Positions 1 to 6,959 are shown, numbered from the stretch's first letter. The stretch: 9,016 bases of DNA from Pseudomonadota bacterium (GCA_021828575.1 JAJZEL010000129.1:1-9016), one strand, 5' to 3'. The notes: generated by a model not told the origin, from the sequence alone. Program-made: numbers and translations.

Positions 1-331
1 CGGACATCTTCAGTTGGGGAAGTGGAGTCAGCGGAACAAACTGAACTGCACTGTGCAGGATGCCGTCGAGGCGACCCAGCTCATTTTCTATCATCCGGGC
101 CAGTGAATGAAAATCAGCTTCGCTAGCGTGTGCCAGATCCAGAGGGATGACAACCGGTTGGGGATTTTCTTCCCGCACAACAGCGTCATAAACCATGTTC
201 AGGCGGTTTTCGTCGCGTCCCAACAGAAGAACGGTGGCTCCCTGGGAAGCGAAAGCCAGAGCGGCCTGACGACCCAGACCTGACCCGGCTCCCGTGATGA
301 GGATGATGCGGGACTCAAGTAAACGTTTCAT
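1..331 (-). CDS. YciK-like short-chain dehydrogenase/reductase, N-terminal part (runs off left edge)
   Basis: The minus strand is open from an ATG at 331 to the window edge, giving 110 residues of a classical SDR oxidoreductase; it has no stop in the window. The Rossmann glycine motif TGAGSGLG is at residues 13-20, an Arg after the second beta strand (LLGRD, R39) hints at NADP(H), and LDL at 64-66 matches the usual acidic adenine-binding position. The segment RLDGILH (87-93) followed by PLTPL resembles E. coli YciK. In most SDRs an NAG-type motif follows; here it reads HSAVQF, so the Asn and Gly are changed. The catalytic Ser, Tyr and Lys would lie beyond the window, so activity and substrate cannot be judged. 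No good Shine-Dalgarno sequence is visible; the ATG at 331 was chosen because it places the first beta strand at the usual distance. The YciK subfamily assignment is inferred from remembered similarity. Confidence 0.85.
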   Translation of the reverse strand, partial: MKRLLESRIILITGAGSGLGRQAALAFASQGATVLLLGRDENRLNMVYDAVVREENPQPVVIPLDLAHASEADFHSLARMIENELGRLDGILHSAVQFVPLTPLPQLKMS

Positions 332-360
332 GGCGGCGAGCGTAACATGAGGCAAACATC

Positions 361-387
361 CTGACCAGAAACAAGCTCTGCTAAAAT
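361..387 (+). promoter_or_regulatory. Candidate sigma-70 promoter for tRNA-Leu
   Basis: TAAAAT at 382-387 matches five of six bases of the -10 consensus and lies 10 bases before the mature tRNA 5' end. The only -35-like hexamer is CTGACC at 361-366, with a short 15-base spacer, so the -35 call is weak. Confidence 0.35.
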
Positions 388-397
388 ATACGAAGGG

Positions 398-480
398 GCG
401 AGTGTGGTGGAATTGGTAGACACGCTGGTCTTAGAAGCCAGTGCTTCGGCGTGAGAGTTCGAGTCTCTCCACTCGCACCA
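398..480 (+). tRNA. tRNA-Leu (anticodon UAG)
   Basis: The gene folds as a class II tRNA. The acceptor stem GCGAGTG (398-404) pairs with CACTCGC (470-476), followed by A and an encoded CCA. The anticodon stem CTGGT/GCCAG encloses the loop CTTAGAA, with anticodon TAG at 432-434, which reads CUN leucine codons. A variable arm with a TTCG loop (about 442-451) is typical of leucine tRNAs. The T arm is GAGAG-TTCGAGT-CTCTC. A tRNA-Leu just before tig is, as I recall, common in betaproteobacteria. No intrinsic terminator is seen in the 15 bases before the convergent hemerythrin gene ends. Confidence 0.97.
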
Positions 481-495
481 CAACACGGGACTGGG

Positions 496-948
496 TCAGC
501 TTTCCTGAAGCACTGGAAAGTACTCTGCGTAGGCTGTGGCACCAAGAGGACTGTGGCTGGTTGTCAGAATATGCTGAGAGATGGGCTTATCTTCCTTTCC
601 GATGTGTGCCATCAGCCAGGTATTCAGGAAATAGAGGATTTCATCCGGGAATTCCTTTCGACGCCCCAGTCGGGCAATCAGGACGTCCAGTTGGGACAAT
701 AACTGAGAATGAAGGTGTTCATGTTCGTGAAGCCGGGGATAACCGATTTCACGCATCAGGTTTTCTTCGCTGATGAAATGAAATTCTGAAAATTTCCGGA
801 CTTCCACCAGAATTTTACGGATGGAATCCTCCAGTTCCCCGCTTTTGATGGCCAGATCCAGTTTTCTGAATAGAAAAACCAGCATGCGGTGTTCCGCATC
901 TATCAAGGCATTGCCAATCAGGAAACGATCGTCCCAATGAATGTACAT
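496..948 (-). CDS. Single-domain bacteriohemerythrin
   Basis: This encodes a 150-residue soluble four-helix protein of the bacteriohemerythrin family, which binds O2 at a non-haem di-iron centre and is thought to serve in oxygen storage, sensing or delivery. All seven expected iron ligands can be placed: H20 (in DAEH), H57 and E61 (HFISE), H76 and H80 (HxxxH, five positions after YP at 70-71), and H115 and D120 (HIGKED). The N-terminal WDD and a tryptophan before the last helix (W111) also fit the family. The length is normal for a stand-alone domain with a short C-terminal tail of about 28 residues. The start at 948 is preceded by AAGGGAG only 3 bases away, which is close but usable. The gene is divergent from tig and convergent with tRNA-Leu. 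No signal peptide or fused signalling domain is present, so a cytoplasmic O2-carrier role is more likely than chemotaxis. Confidence 0.93.
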   Translation of the reverse strand: MYIHWDDRFLIGNALIDAEHRMLVFLFRKLDLAIKSGELEDSIRKILVEVRKFSEFHFISEENLMREIGYPRLHEHEHLHSQLLSQLDVLIARLGRRKEFPDEILYFLNTWLMAHIGKEDKPISQHILTTSHSPLGATAYAEYFPVLQES

Positions 949-955
949 ACACTCC

Positions 956-986
956 CTTCAGGCAGCCAACCGGGAAGGCCCCAATT
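956..986 (+). promoter_or_regulatory. Weak candidate sigma-32 type promoter upstream of tig
   Basis: CTTCAGG (956-962), a 16-base spacer and CCCCAATT (979-986) resemble the heat-shock pattern CTTGAAA-N11-16-CCCCATnT. The -35 half matches only about four of seven positions. It overlaps the region just upstream of the TATAAT at 991, so tig could have dual promoters. This is far weaker than the element before lon. Confidence 0.25.
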
Positions 987-990
987 TTTG

Positions 991-996
991 TATAAT
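991..996 (+). promoter_or_regulatory. Consensus -10 element (TATAAT) upstream of tig
   Basis: A perfect TATAAT lies 48 bases before the tig ATG, which would give a leader of about 40 bases. No -35 hexamer is recognisable around 968-974, so the promoter would depend on an activator or on other contacts. Confidence 0.5.
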
Positions 997-1005
997 CACA
1001 GGTTC

Positions 1006-1034
1006 ATTTAAAACTTTTTTTGTTTACCCGACAA
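1006..1034 (-). promoter_or_regulatory. Weak candidate sigma-70 promoter for the hemerythrin gene
   Basis: On the minus strand, TTGTCG (1034-1029) is followed after 17 bases by TTAAAT (1011-1006). Each hexamer matches its consensus at four of six positions. It lies in the divergent tig/hemerythrin region, about 60 bases before the hemerythrin start, and overlaps the tig leader. Confidence 0.25.
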
Positions 1035-1043
1035 GGTTTGGTC

Positions 1044-2342
1044 ATGGATACAGTCAAATCCCGATCTTTGGAGCGCACCCTGCAAATTACGGTGCCTCTT
1101 TCCCAAGTGGAGCAAGAAGTCGGCCAGCGTCTGAAAAAGCTGGCAAAAACGGCACGGATGCAGGGATTTCGCCCAGGCAAGGTTCCTCTGAAATTGCTTG
1201 AGCAGCAGTATGGAGAGCAATATCGGCAGGAAGTGCTCGGAGACTTGGCGCAGGCCCGTTTTGATGACGCCGTCAGGGATGGGCAGTTTCGCGTGGCTGG
1301 ATTGATCCAGTTTGAACCCAAGCCATCAGGTGCTCAGGACAGCGTGGAATTTGAGGCTGTATTCGAGGTATACCCTGAAGTCAAGGTGGGCGACATTAAG
1401 GGGGTCAGCATCGAGAAACCCGTGGCAGAAGTCACCGAGGAAGATGTGGATCGGACATTGCAAACACTGAGGCACCAGCGAATCCGGTTTGAGACCGCAC
1501 AACGGGAAGCGCACGAGGGTGACCAGCTTGTTCTGGATTTTCGTGGCACTCTGGAAGGAGTTCCATTTCCGGGGGGCGAGGGCAGTGATGTACCGCTGGT
1601 GCTGGGGCAGGGACAGTTTCTGCCGGATTTTGAAAAGCATCTTGCCGGCCTCAAAGCTGGGGATTCCACTGCTTTTGACATGACGTTCCCGCAAGACTAC
1701 TCAGCCAGTAATCTGGCGGGGAAGGACGTTCATTTCGAAGTGCAGGTCAAAAATGTTCAGGAAGGAATCCTTCCAGAGCTTGATGAAGACTTTGTTCGCC
1801 AGGTAGGGGTGGCCGATGGAAATCTGGATGTCCTGAGAACCGAAGTGCGTCGCAATCTGGAGCGTGAAATGAAGAGCCGGGTCAGGGCGCGTCTCAAGGA
1901 GAAGGCCATGCAAGTGCTTCTGGACGTGACTCCTCTGGATCTACCCACCACGCTGGTCAAACAGGAAGTGGGACGACTGCGCCATAACGCCCAGGAAGAG
2001 CTCAGGTCACGTGGCCAGAATGTGCCTGATTCTGCCTTTTCTGACCGGCTTTTTGAAGAGCAGGCCAGACGTCGGGTTTCTCTGGGTCTGATATTGTCCG
2101 AACTCGTAGAGCGTGAGCAGATCAAAGTGAAACCTGAACAGGTCAAGGCAGTCATAGAAGAAATGGCAGGGGCCTACGAAAACCCCCAGGAAGTCGTCCG
2201 CTGGTATTACCAGCAGCCCCAGCAGATCAGGGAAGTTGAGGCGTTTGTTCTGGAGGAAAACGTGGTTGAGTGGGTTTGTACCCATGGTGATGCCCATGAT
2301 GTTCCCATGACTGTTCAGCAACTGACTTCCACTTCACAGTAA
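1044..2342 (+). CDS. tig: Trigger factor, ribosome-associated chaperone
   Basis: Trigger factor binds near the ribosomal exit tunnel and shields nascent chains; it also has a peptidyl-prolyl isomerase domain. From the ATG at 1044 the protein is 432 residues, the usual family length. The N-terminal ribosome-binding domain holds the signature GFRPGKVP at residues 41-48. An FKBP-like PPIase domain follows at about 150-240 (GDQLVLDFRG, then LPDFEKHLAGLKAGD), and a helical C-terminal chaperone domain runs to the end. The reading frame opens earlier at a TTG (1020), but ATG 1044 gives the family-typical N-terminus and has an AAGG at 1032-1035 at sensible spacing. It is first in the block, 24 bases before clpP, so co-transcription is likely. 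The gene looks intact. Confidence 0.97.
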   Translation: MDTVKSRSLERTLQITVPLSQVEQEVGQRLKKLAKTARMQGFRPGKVPLKLLEQQYGEQYRQEVLGDLAQARFDDAVRDGQFRVAGLIQFEPKPSGAQDSVEFEAVFEVYPEVKVGDIKGVSIEKPVAEVTEEDVDRTLQTLRHQRIRFETAQREAHEGDQLVLDFRGTLEGVPFPGGEGSDVPLVLGQGQFLPDFEKHLAGLKAGDSTAFDMTFPQDYSASNLAGKDVHFEVQVKNVQEGILPELDEDFVRQVGVADGNLDVLRTEVRRNLEREMKSRVRARLKEKAMQVLLDVTPLDLPTTLVKQEVGRLRHNAQEELRSRGQNVPDSAFSDRLFEEQARRRVSLGLILSELVEREQIKVKPEQVKAVIEEMAGAYENPQEVVRWYYQQPQQIREVEAFVLEENVVEWVCTHGDAHDVPMTVQQLTSTSQ

Positions 2343-2352
2343 GCATTCTTTC

Positions 2353-2358
2353 AGGAGG
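2353..2358 (+). promoter_or_regulatory. Strong Shine-Dalgarno site of clpP
   Basis: AGGAGG lies 8 bases before the clpP ATG and falls in the 24-base tig-clpP gap. It fixes the start at 2367 and implies efficient translation from a shared tig-clpP message. Confidence 0.8.
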
Positions 2359-2366
2359 CAATCCAC

Positions 2367-2999
2367 ATGCATTCAACTGGACAGCGGTTTGATCCACAGG
2401 CACTGGGCTTGGTGCCCATGGTTGTGGAACAGAGTGGCCGTGGCGAGCGGGCGTATGACATCTTTTCGCGCCTCCTGAAAGAACGAGTGGTGTTTCTGGT
2501 GGGGCCGGTCACAGAAGAGTCCGCCAACCTTGTGGTGGCCCAGTTGTTGTTTTTGGAGTCTGAAAATCCGGACAAGGATATCAACTTGTACATCAATTCC
2601 CCTGGCGGGTCTGTATCAGCAGGACTGGCCATTTATGACACCATGCAGTTCATCAAGGCGGATGTCAGTACAACCTGCATTGGATTGGCAGCCAGTATGG
2701 GGGCTTTTCTGCTGGCGGCGGGAACGGCTGGAAAACGGTACTCATTGCCCAATTCGCGCATCATGATCCATCAACCCTCGGGTGGGGCATCTGGGCAGGC
2801 ATCGGATATCGAGATTCAAGCCAAAGAAATCCTTTATCTGCGCCGCAGGTTGAATGAGATGATGAGTCGTCATACGGGTCAGCCCATTGAAGTGATCGAA
2901 AAAGACACGGATCGGGACAATTTCATGAGTGCCGATGAGGCTAAACAGTACGGGATAGTGGACCAGGTTTTGACAAATCGCGCTGGGATGGGGCAGTGA
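2367..2999 (+). CDS. clpP: ATP-dependent Clp protease proteolytic subunit ClpP
   Basis: ClpP is the serine peptidase that assembles as a double heptamer and degrades proteins threaded in by ClpX or ClpA. The 210-residue protein has the full catalytic triad: Ser110 in AASMG, His135 in MIHQP and Asp184 in DRDNF. The oxyanion-loop segment NSPGGSVSAG is at 77-86. The N-terminal stretch before about residue 15 is probably removed as a propeptide, as in the E. coli enzyme. Length and motifs match the canonical ClpP1 type. It lies 24 bases after tig and 63 bases before clpX, the standard arrangement for a coordinately expressed ClpXP protease. There are no anomalies in the frame. Confidence 0.98.
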   Translation: MHSTGQRFDPQALGLVPMVVEQSGRGERAYDIFSRLLKERVVFLVGPVTEESANLVVAQLLFLESENPDKDINLYINSPGGSVSAGLAIYDTMQFIKADVSTTCIGLAASMGAFLLAAGTAGKRYSLPNSRIMIHQPSGGASGQASDIEIQAKEILYLRRRLNEMMSRHTGQPIEVIEKDTDRDNFMSADEAKQYGIVDQVLTNRAGMGQ

Positions 3000-3025
3000 A
3001 CTTTCTGGCGGACTGGGTTACACTT

Positions 3026-3036
3026 CCATGACATGG
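3026..3036 (+). repeat. Short perfect dyad in the clpP-clpX gap
   Basis: CCATG-A-CATGG forms an 11-base symmetric element in the 63-base spacer. It has no T-tract after it and is not a terminator. It may be chance, or a small RNA structure upstream of clpX. Confidence 0.4.
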
Positions 3037-3062
3037 TGCATTTGATTTGAGGCCAAAAGTTC

Positions 3063-4325
3063 ATGAATGAGAAAAACGGCAACGAAAAATTGCTCTATTG
3101 CTCCTTCTGTGGGAAAAGTCAGCACGAAGTTCGCAAGCTGATTGCAGGTCCTTCCGTCTTCATATGCGATGAGTGCATTGAGTTATGCAATGACATCATT
3201 CGGGAAGAAATCCACAACGCGGATGTGAAAACGGTCAGGAGCGAACTGCCAACACCGCAGGAAATTGCCGAAATTCTTGACCAGTACGTCATTGACCAGC
3301 AGCAGGCCAAGAAAATTCTTTCCGTGGCGGTGTATAACCACTACAAACGGTTGCGTCATCAGGGCAAGGACAAGGAGCAGGACATCGAGCTTTCAAAAAG
3401 CAATATCCTGCTCATTGGTCCCACTGGATCCGGAAAGACGCTGTTGGCGCAAACATTGGCCAGGTTGCTGAATGTTCCCTTTGTGATCGCAGACGCTACG
3501 ACGCTGACGGAGGCTGGCTATGTTGGAGAAGATGTGGAAAACATCATTCAAAAGCTTCTCCAGAAGTGCGATTATGATGTGGAAAAGGCACAGCGGGGCA
3601 TTGTTTATATTGACGAGATCGACAAAATTTCACGCAAGTCGGACAATCCATCCATTACTCGCGACGTGTCCGGGGAAGGTGTACAGCAGGCGCTTTTGAA
3701 GCTTATTGAAGGCACGGTGGCTTCCGTGCCTCCTCAGGGTGGGCGCAAGCATCCAAACCAGGAATTTGTCCAGGTGGACACTACCAATATCCTGTTCATT
3801 TGTGGTGGTGCTTTTGGTGGTCTGGATAAAGTGATCCGTGACCGTTCCGACCGTAGTGGAATTGGCTTTGGCGCAGAAGTGGTCAGCAGGAGCCGGTTGG
3901 ATAGCAACCAGTTGCTTTCTGGGGTTGAGCCTGAAGATCTCATCAAATTTGGTTTGATCCCCGAATTCGTGGGTCGGCTTCCCGTGGTGGCCACTCTTGA
4001 AGAACTTCACGAAGAAGCGCTTGTCAGGATTCTGACTGAGCCACGTAATGCGTTGACTCGCCAATACCAGAAACTCTTTTCAATGGAAAACGTCGAGCTG
4101 GAATTCAGGGCCCCTGCACTGAAGGCCATTGCCCACAAGGCTCTGGAAAGGAAAACCGGAGCCAGAGGATTGCGCTCCATTATCGAGCATGTTCTGCTGG
4201 ATACCATGTTCCAGCTGCCCTCCATGAAGAATGTCACCAAAGTGGTGATTGACGAAGGATGTGTGATCGCAGACGCCTCTCCGTTGCTGATCTATGCGGA
4301 ACAACAGAAGGTGGCAAGTGTCTGA
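3063..4325 (+). CDS. clpX: ATP-dependent Clp protease ATP-binding subunit ClpX
   Basis: ClpX is a hexameric AAA+ unfoldase that recognises tagged substrates and translocates them into ClpP. The 420-residue protein has the N-terminal zinc-binding domain with Cys13, Cys16, Cys35 and Cys38. Walker A is GPTGSGKT at 119-126, the pore-1 loop GYVGED at 152-157, Walker B YIDEID with D184 and E185, the pore-2 RKH loop at 228-230, and the ClpP-docking IGF loop at 267-269. The sensor-2 Arg is in TGARGLRS near the C-terminus. All elements needed for ClpP partnership are present. The ATG at 3063 is preceded by GAGG (3049-3052) with 10 bases of spacing. It ends 96 bases before lon. Confidence 0.98.
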   Translation: MNEKNGNEKLLYCSFCGKSQHEVRKLIAGPSVFICDECIELCNDIIREEIHNADVKTVRSELPTPQEIAEILDQYVIDQQQAKKILSVAVYNHYKRLRHQGKDKEQDIELSKSNILLIGPTGSGKTLLAQTLARLLNVPFVIADATTLTEAGYVGEDVENIIQKLLQKCDYDVEKAQRGIVYIDEIDKISRKSDNPSITRDVSGEGVQQALLKLIEGTVASVPPQGGRKHPNQEFVQVDTTNILFICGGAFGGLDKVIRDRSDRSGIGFGAEVVSRSRLDSNQLLSGVEPEDLIKFGLIPEFVGRLPVVATLEELHEEALVRILTEPRNALTRQYQKLFSMENVELEFRAPALKAIAHKALERKTGARGLRSIIEHVLLDTMFQLPSMKNVTKVVIDEGCVIADASPLLIYAEQQKVASV

Positions 4326-4341
4326 GCAATAGGTGGCGGCA

Positions 4342-4347
4342 TATAAT
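4342..4347 (+). promoter_or_regulatory. Consensus -10-like hexamer in the clpX-lon gap
   Basis: TATAAT occurs 17 bases after the clpX stop. No matching -35 element is visible at 17 bases upstream (inside the end of clpX), so it may be a weak vegetative promoter for lon or chance. TTGACC at 4348-4353 is a possible -35 for TGTAAT at 4373-4378, but the spacer of 19 is long. Confidence 0.3.
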
Positions 4348-4357
4348 TTGACCGTCA

Positions 4358-4373
4358 ACCCTTGCGAAAGGGT
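4358..4373 (+). repeat. Inverted repeat with GNRA-type loop overlapping the lon -35 region
   Basis: ACCCTT (4358-4363) pairs perfectly with AAGGGT (4368-4373) around the tetraloop GCGA. It includes the -35 half of the heat-shock promoter. No T-run follows, so it is not a classic terminator, though it could form in clpX read-through RNA. Confidence 0.5.
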
Positions 4374-4388
4374 GTAATGGCCCCATAT
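4361..4388 (+). promoter_or_regulatory. Sigma-32 (heat-shock) promoter of lon
   Basis: CTTGCGA (4361-4367), preceded by CC, then 13 bases, then CCCCATAT (4381-4388) closely fits the RpoH pattern CTTGAAA-N11-16-CCCCATnT. The -10 octamer is a full match. Transcription should start near 4394-4397, about 25 bases before the lon ATG at 4422. The element lies downstream of the earlier in-frame TTG (4362) and across the ATG at 4377, so those cannot be starts for this transcript. Confidence 0.8.
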
Positions 4389-4421
4389 GGGTTCTCGTCG
4401 GACATTGAATGGACGGTCTTC

Positions 4422-6839
4422 ATGAACACTGAATTTTTTGCGGGCCCTGCGCAGTATTCCCTGCTTCCCTTGCGCGATGTGGTGGTATTTCCCCACATGG
4501 TCATCCCACTCTTTGTGGGTCGCCAGAAGTCCATCAAGGCGCTGGAAACGGCCATGGAGAGTGGTAAGCATATCCTCCTCGTGGCGCAAAAGTCTGCAGC
4601 CAACGACGAACCAAAACCCGAAGAAATGTATGAGGTGGGCAGTGTGGCCAGCATCCTGCAGATGCTCAAGCTGCCTGACGGAACAGTCAAGGTACTGGTG
4701 GAAGGAGTGGAAAGGGCACGTGTACTCTCCGTCGCTGACAATGGCAGTCACTTTGCCGCCGAGGCAGAAGCCGTTTCAGCCTCGATGGGATCAGAACATC
4801 CTGAAATTGAAGCACTTCGCAGGGCTTTGTTGGCCCAGTTTGACCAGTTTGTCAAACTGAACAAGAAAATCCCGCCAGAAGTGCTCTCGTCTTTTTCAAA
4901 CATTGATGAGCCGGGGCGCCTTGCGGATACCATTGCTGCCCACTTGCCTCTCAAGCTCGAGCAGAAACAGCGCGTGCTGGAAATGTTCGACATCAAGGCG
5001 CGTTTTGAGCACCTGCTTGCATTGCTTGAAAGCGAAATCGATATTCTCCAGGTGGAAAAGCGTATTCGTGGCCGTGTCAAACGCCAGATGGAAAAAAGTC
5101 AGCGCGAGTACTACCTGAACGAACAGGTCAAGGCCATCCAGAAAGAGTTGGGTGAAAATGAGGAAGGGGCCGATCTGGACGAGCTGGAAAAGAAAATCAA
5201 ATCGGCTCACATGCCCAAGGAAGCCAAGGCCAAGGCTGACGCCGAATTCAAGAAATTGCGCCTGATGTCTCCCATGTCAGCCGAAGCCACGGTGGTGCGC
5301 AACTATATTGATACGCTGGTGGGGCTGCCCTGGAAAAAGAAGACGAGGGTTAGCCACAACCTGGCCGAATGCGAGCGCATTCTGGACGAAGATCACTTTG
5401 GCCTTGAAAAAGTGAAAGAACGAATTGTGGAATACCTTGCAGTACAAAGTCGTGTGGACAAGGTCAAGGCTCCCATTTTGTGTCTGGTAGGCCCACCTGG
5501 TGTTGGTAAGACGTCGCTGGGTCAGTCTATTGCGCGTGCCACTAACCGCAAGTTTGTTCGCATGGCATTGGGGGGGGTCCGTGATGAAGCGGAAATTCGT
5601 GGTCACCGTCGGACCTACATTGGTTCCATGCCTGGAAAAATTCTGCAGAACATGACCAAGGTGGGTGTTCGCAATCCCCTTTTCCTGCTGGATGAAGTGG
5701 ATAAACTGGGTCAGGATTTTCGGGGGGATCCATCTTCTGCGTTGCTGGAGGTGCTGGATCCCGAACAGAACCACACTTTCATGGATCACTACGTTGAAGT
5801 GGAGTACGATCTTTCCGACGTCATGTTCGTTGCTACTGCGAACACGTTGAGTATTCCTGCCCCGTTGCTGGATCGCATGGAAGTGATCCGATTGGCCGGA
5901 TATACGGAAGATGAGAAAATCAGCATCGCGAGGCAGTACCTCCTGCCGAAGCAGCTCAAGTCCAATGGTTTGAAAGAAAAAGAGATTTCGATTTCCGATT
6001 CGGCTTTGAGGGAAATCGTCCAGTACTATACGCGGGAAGCCGGGGTTCGGGCACTGGATCGGGAAATCGCCAAGATTTGCCGAAAAGTGGTCAAGTCCCT
6101 GTTGTTGTCCAAGAAGCCATCCAAAGTGGCAGTGACCCCTCGCAACCTGGAAAAATTTCTCGGGGTGCGGCGGTACACATTTGGGTTAGCTGAAAAAACC
6201 AATCAGATAGGTCAGGTCACAGGGCTTGCGTGGACGGAGGTGGGTGGTGAACTGCTGACCATCGAGGCCGTGAAGCTGCCTGGCAAGGGAAAAATGACCA
6301 CGACAGGCAAGCTGGGGGATGTGATGCAGGAGTCCATTCATGCTGCTCTTAGCGTGGTCAGGAGCCGGGCAAGCAATCTCGGAATACCGGAAGATTTTTA
6401 TGAAAAATCTGATATTCACGTTCACCTTCCCGAGGGAGCCACGCCAAAGGATGGGCCCAGTGCAGGCATTGCAATTGCCACTTCCATGGTTTCAGTGCTG
6501 ACAGGAATTCCTGTTCGTGCTGATGTGGCCATGACGGGGGAAATCACCCTGCGGGGGGAAGTGCTGCCCATTGGAGGCCTCAAGGAAAAACTGCTGGCCG
6601 CCCATAGAGGTGGGATCAAAATTGTCCTGATTCCGGAAGAAAACGCCAAGGATCTCGTAGATATCCCGGAAAATGTCAAAAACCACCTGGAAATTCATAC
6701 GGTCCGCTGGATCGATCAGGTGCTGTCCGTGGCGTTGGAAAGAATGCCCGCGCCTGGAGTCGAGAATGCGCCACTGACTGCCGATCTTTCAGCCGGGACA
6801 CATGAAGAAAGTGGTACGGGTGTCTCGCTGAAGCACTGA
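4422..6839 (+). CDS. lon: ATP-dependent Lon protease (LonA type)
   Basis: Lon is a cytoplasmic hexameric AAA+ serine protease that degrades misfolded and short-lived regulatory proteins. From ATG 4422 it has 805 residues. The N-terminal substrate-binding domain begins at LLPLRDVVVFPHMVIPLFVG. Walker A GPPGVGKT is at 357-364 and Walker B includes D424 and E425. The catalytic dyad is Ser680 in PKDGPSAGIA and Lys723 in GGLKEK, each within one position of the E. coli numbering. A C-terminal tail of roughly 20-25 residues beyond the E. coli end is rich in small polar residues. The frame is open upstream to a TTG at 4362 and an ATG at 4377, but the heat-shock promoter overlaps both, so 4422 is preferred even though its Shine-Dalgarno (GGA near 4411) is weak. 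No intrinsic terminator follows clearly. Confidence 0.97.
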   Translation: MNTEFFAGPAQYSLLPLRDVVVFPHMVIPLFVGRQKSIKALETAMESGKHILLVAQKSAANDEPKPEEMYEVGSVASILQMLKLPDGTVKVLVEGVERARVLSVADNGSHFAAEAEAVSASMGSEHPEIEALRRALLAQFDQFVKLNKKIPPEVLSSFSNIDEPGRLADTIAAHLPLKLEQKQRVLEMFDIKARFEHLLALLESEIDILQVEKRIRGRVKRQMEKSQREYYLNEQVKAIQKELGENEEGADLDELEKKIKSAHMPKEAKAKADAEFKKLRLMSPMSAEATVVRNYIDTLVGLPWKKKTRVSHNLAECERILDEDHFGLEKVKERIVEYLAVQSRVDKVKAPILCLVGPPGVGKTSLGQSIARATNRKFVRMALGGVRDEAEIRGHRRTYIGSMPGKILQNMTKVGVRNPLFLLDEVDKLGQDFRGDPSSALLEVLDPEQNHTFMDHYVEVEYDLSDVMFVATANTLSIPAPLLDRMEVIRLAGYTEDEKISIARQYLLPKQLKSNGLKEKEISISDSALREIVQYYTREAGVRALDREIAKICRKVVKSLLLSKKPSKVAVTPRNLEKFLGVRRYTFGLAEKTNQIGQVTGLAWTEVGGELLTIEAVKLPGKGKMTTTGKLGDVMQESIHAALSVVRSRASNLGIPEDFYEKSDIHVHLPEGATPKDGPSAGIAIATSMVSVLTGIPVRADVAMTGEITLRGEVLPIGGLKEKLLAAHRGGIKIVLIPEENAKDLVDIPENVKNHLEIHTVRWIDQVLSVALERMPAPGVENAPLTADLSAGTHEESGTGVSLKH

Positions 6840-6867
6840 TTCCGCCTATTTTAAAAATCTTTTCGTG

Positions 6868-6905
6868 AAAGGCATTGACACATAAACTCCGGCCTTTTAT
6901 AAAGG
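6868..6905 (+). repeat. Inverted repeats overlaying the hupB promoter
   Basis: AAAGGC (6868-6873) is complementary to GCCTTT (6892-6897), spanning the -35 and spacer. CCTTT (6893-6897) is complementary to AAAGG (6901-6905) around the -10 element. The shared CCTTT arm could pair with either partner. This could be a DNA operator or chance in a GC/AT-mixed promoter. Confidence 0.45.
6875..6903 (+). promoter_or_regulatory. Near-consensus sigma-70 promoter of hupB
   Basis: A perfect -35 TTGACA (6875-6880), a 17-base spacer and TATAAA (6898-6903) form a very strong vegetative promoter. The start would be near 6910, giving a leader of about 80 bases. It is the best vegetative promoter in the window, as expected for an abundant nucleoid protein and for tRNA genes downstream. 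Confidence 0.88.
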
Positions 6906-6959
6906 GCGACGCGTCTACTCTTTTTGGCGTACGTCGCTAGTAAGTGGGTGGTGATCCAC
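6906..6959 (+). promoter_or_regulatory. Potential structured 5' leader of hupB
   Basis: GCGACG (6906-6911) can pair with CGTCGC (6932-6937) across a 20-base loop that contains a T-run. Further down, GTGG-TGAT-CCAC (6948-6959) makes a small hairpin. The Shine-Dalgarno region after it is left single-stranded. No known riboswitch class is recognised. Confidence 0.35.

Noticed and set aside
441..773. Two plus-strand ORFs starting inside tRNA-Leu (441-773 and 451-702)
   Set aside because: They begin in the tRNA and run antisense to the hemerythrin gene, which has all its metal ligands. There is no ribosome binding site and no recognisable product.
2970..2998. Perfect -35 TTGACA near the end of clpP as a clpX promoter
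   Set aside because: No -10-like hexamer occurs at 16-18 bases; the region reads GGGCAGTGAA. The TTGACA is part of the coding sequence.
4080..4751. Minus-strand ORF of 223 codons opposite the clpX-lon junction
   Set aside because: It lies antisense to two intact conserved genes, has His-rich composition typical of frame shadows and matches no family I know.
6855..6873. Terminator after lon formed by CTTTTCGTGAAAGG
   Set aside because: The stem is only about five weak pairs and lacks a following T-run, so it is not supported as an intrinsic terminator.
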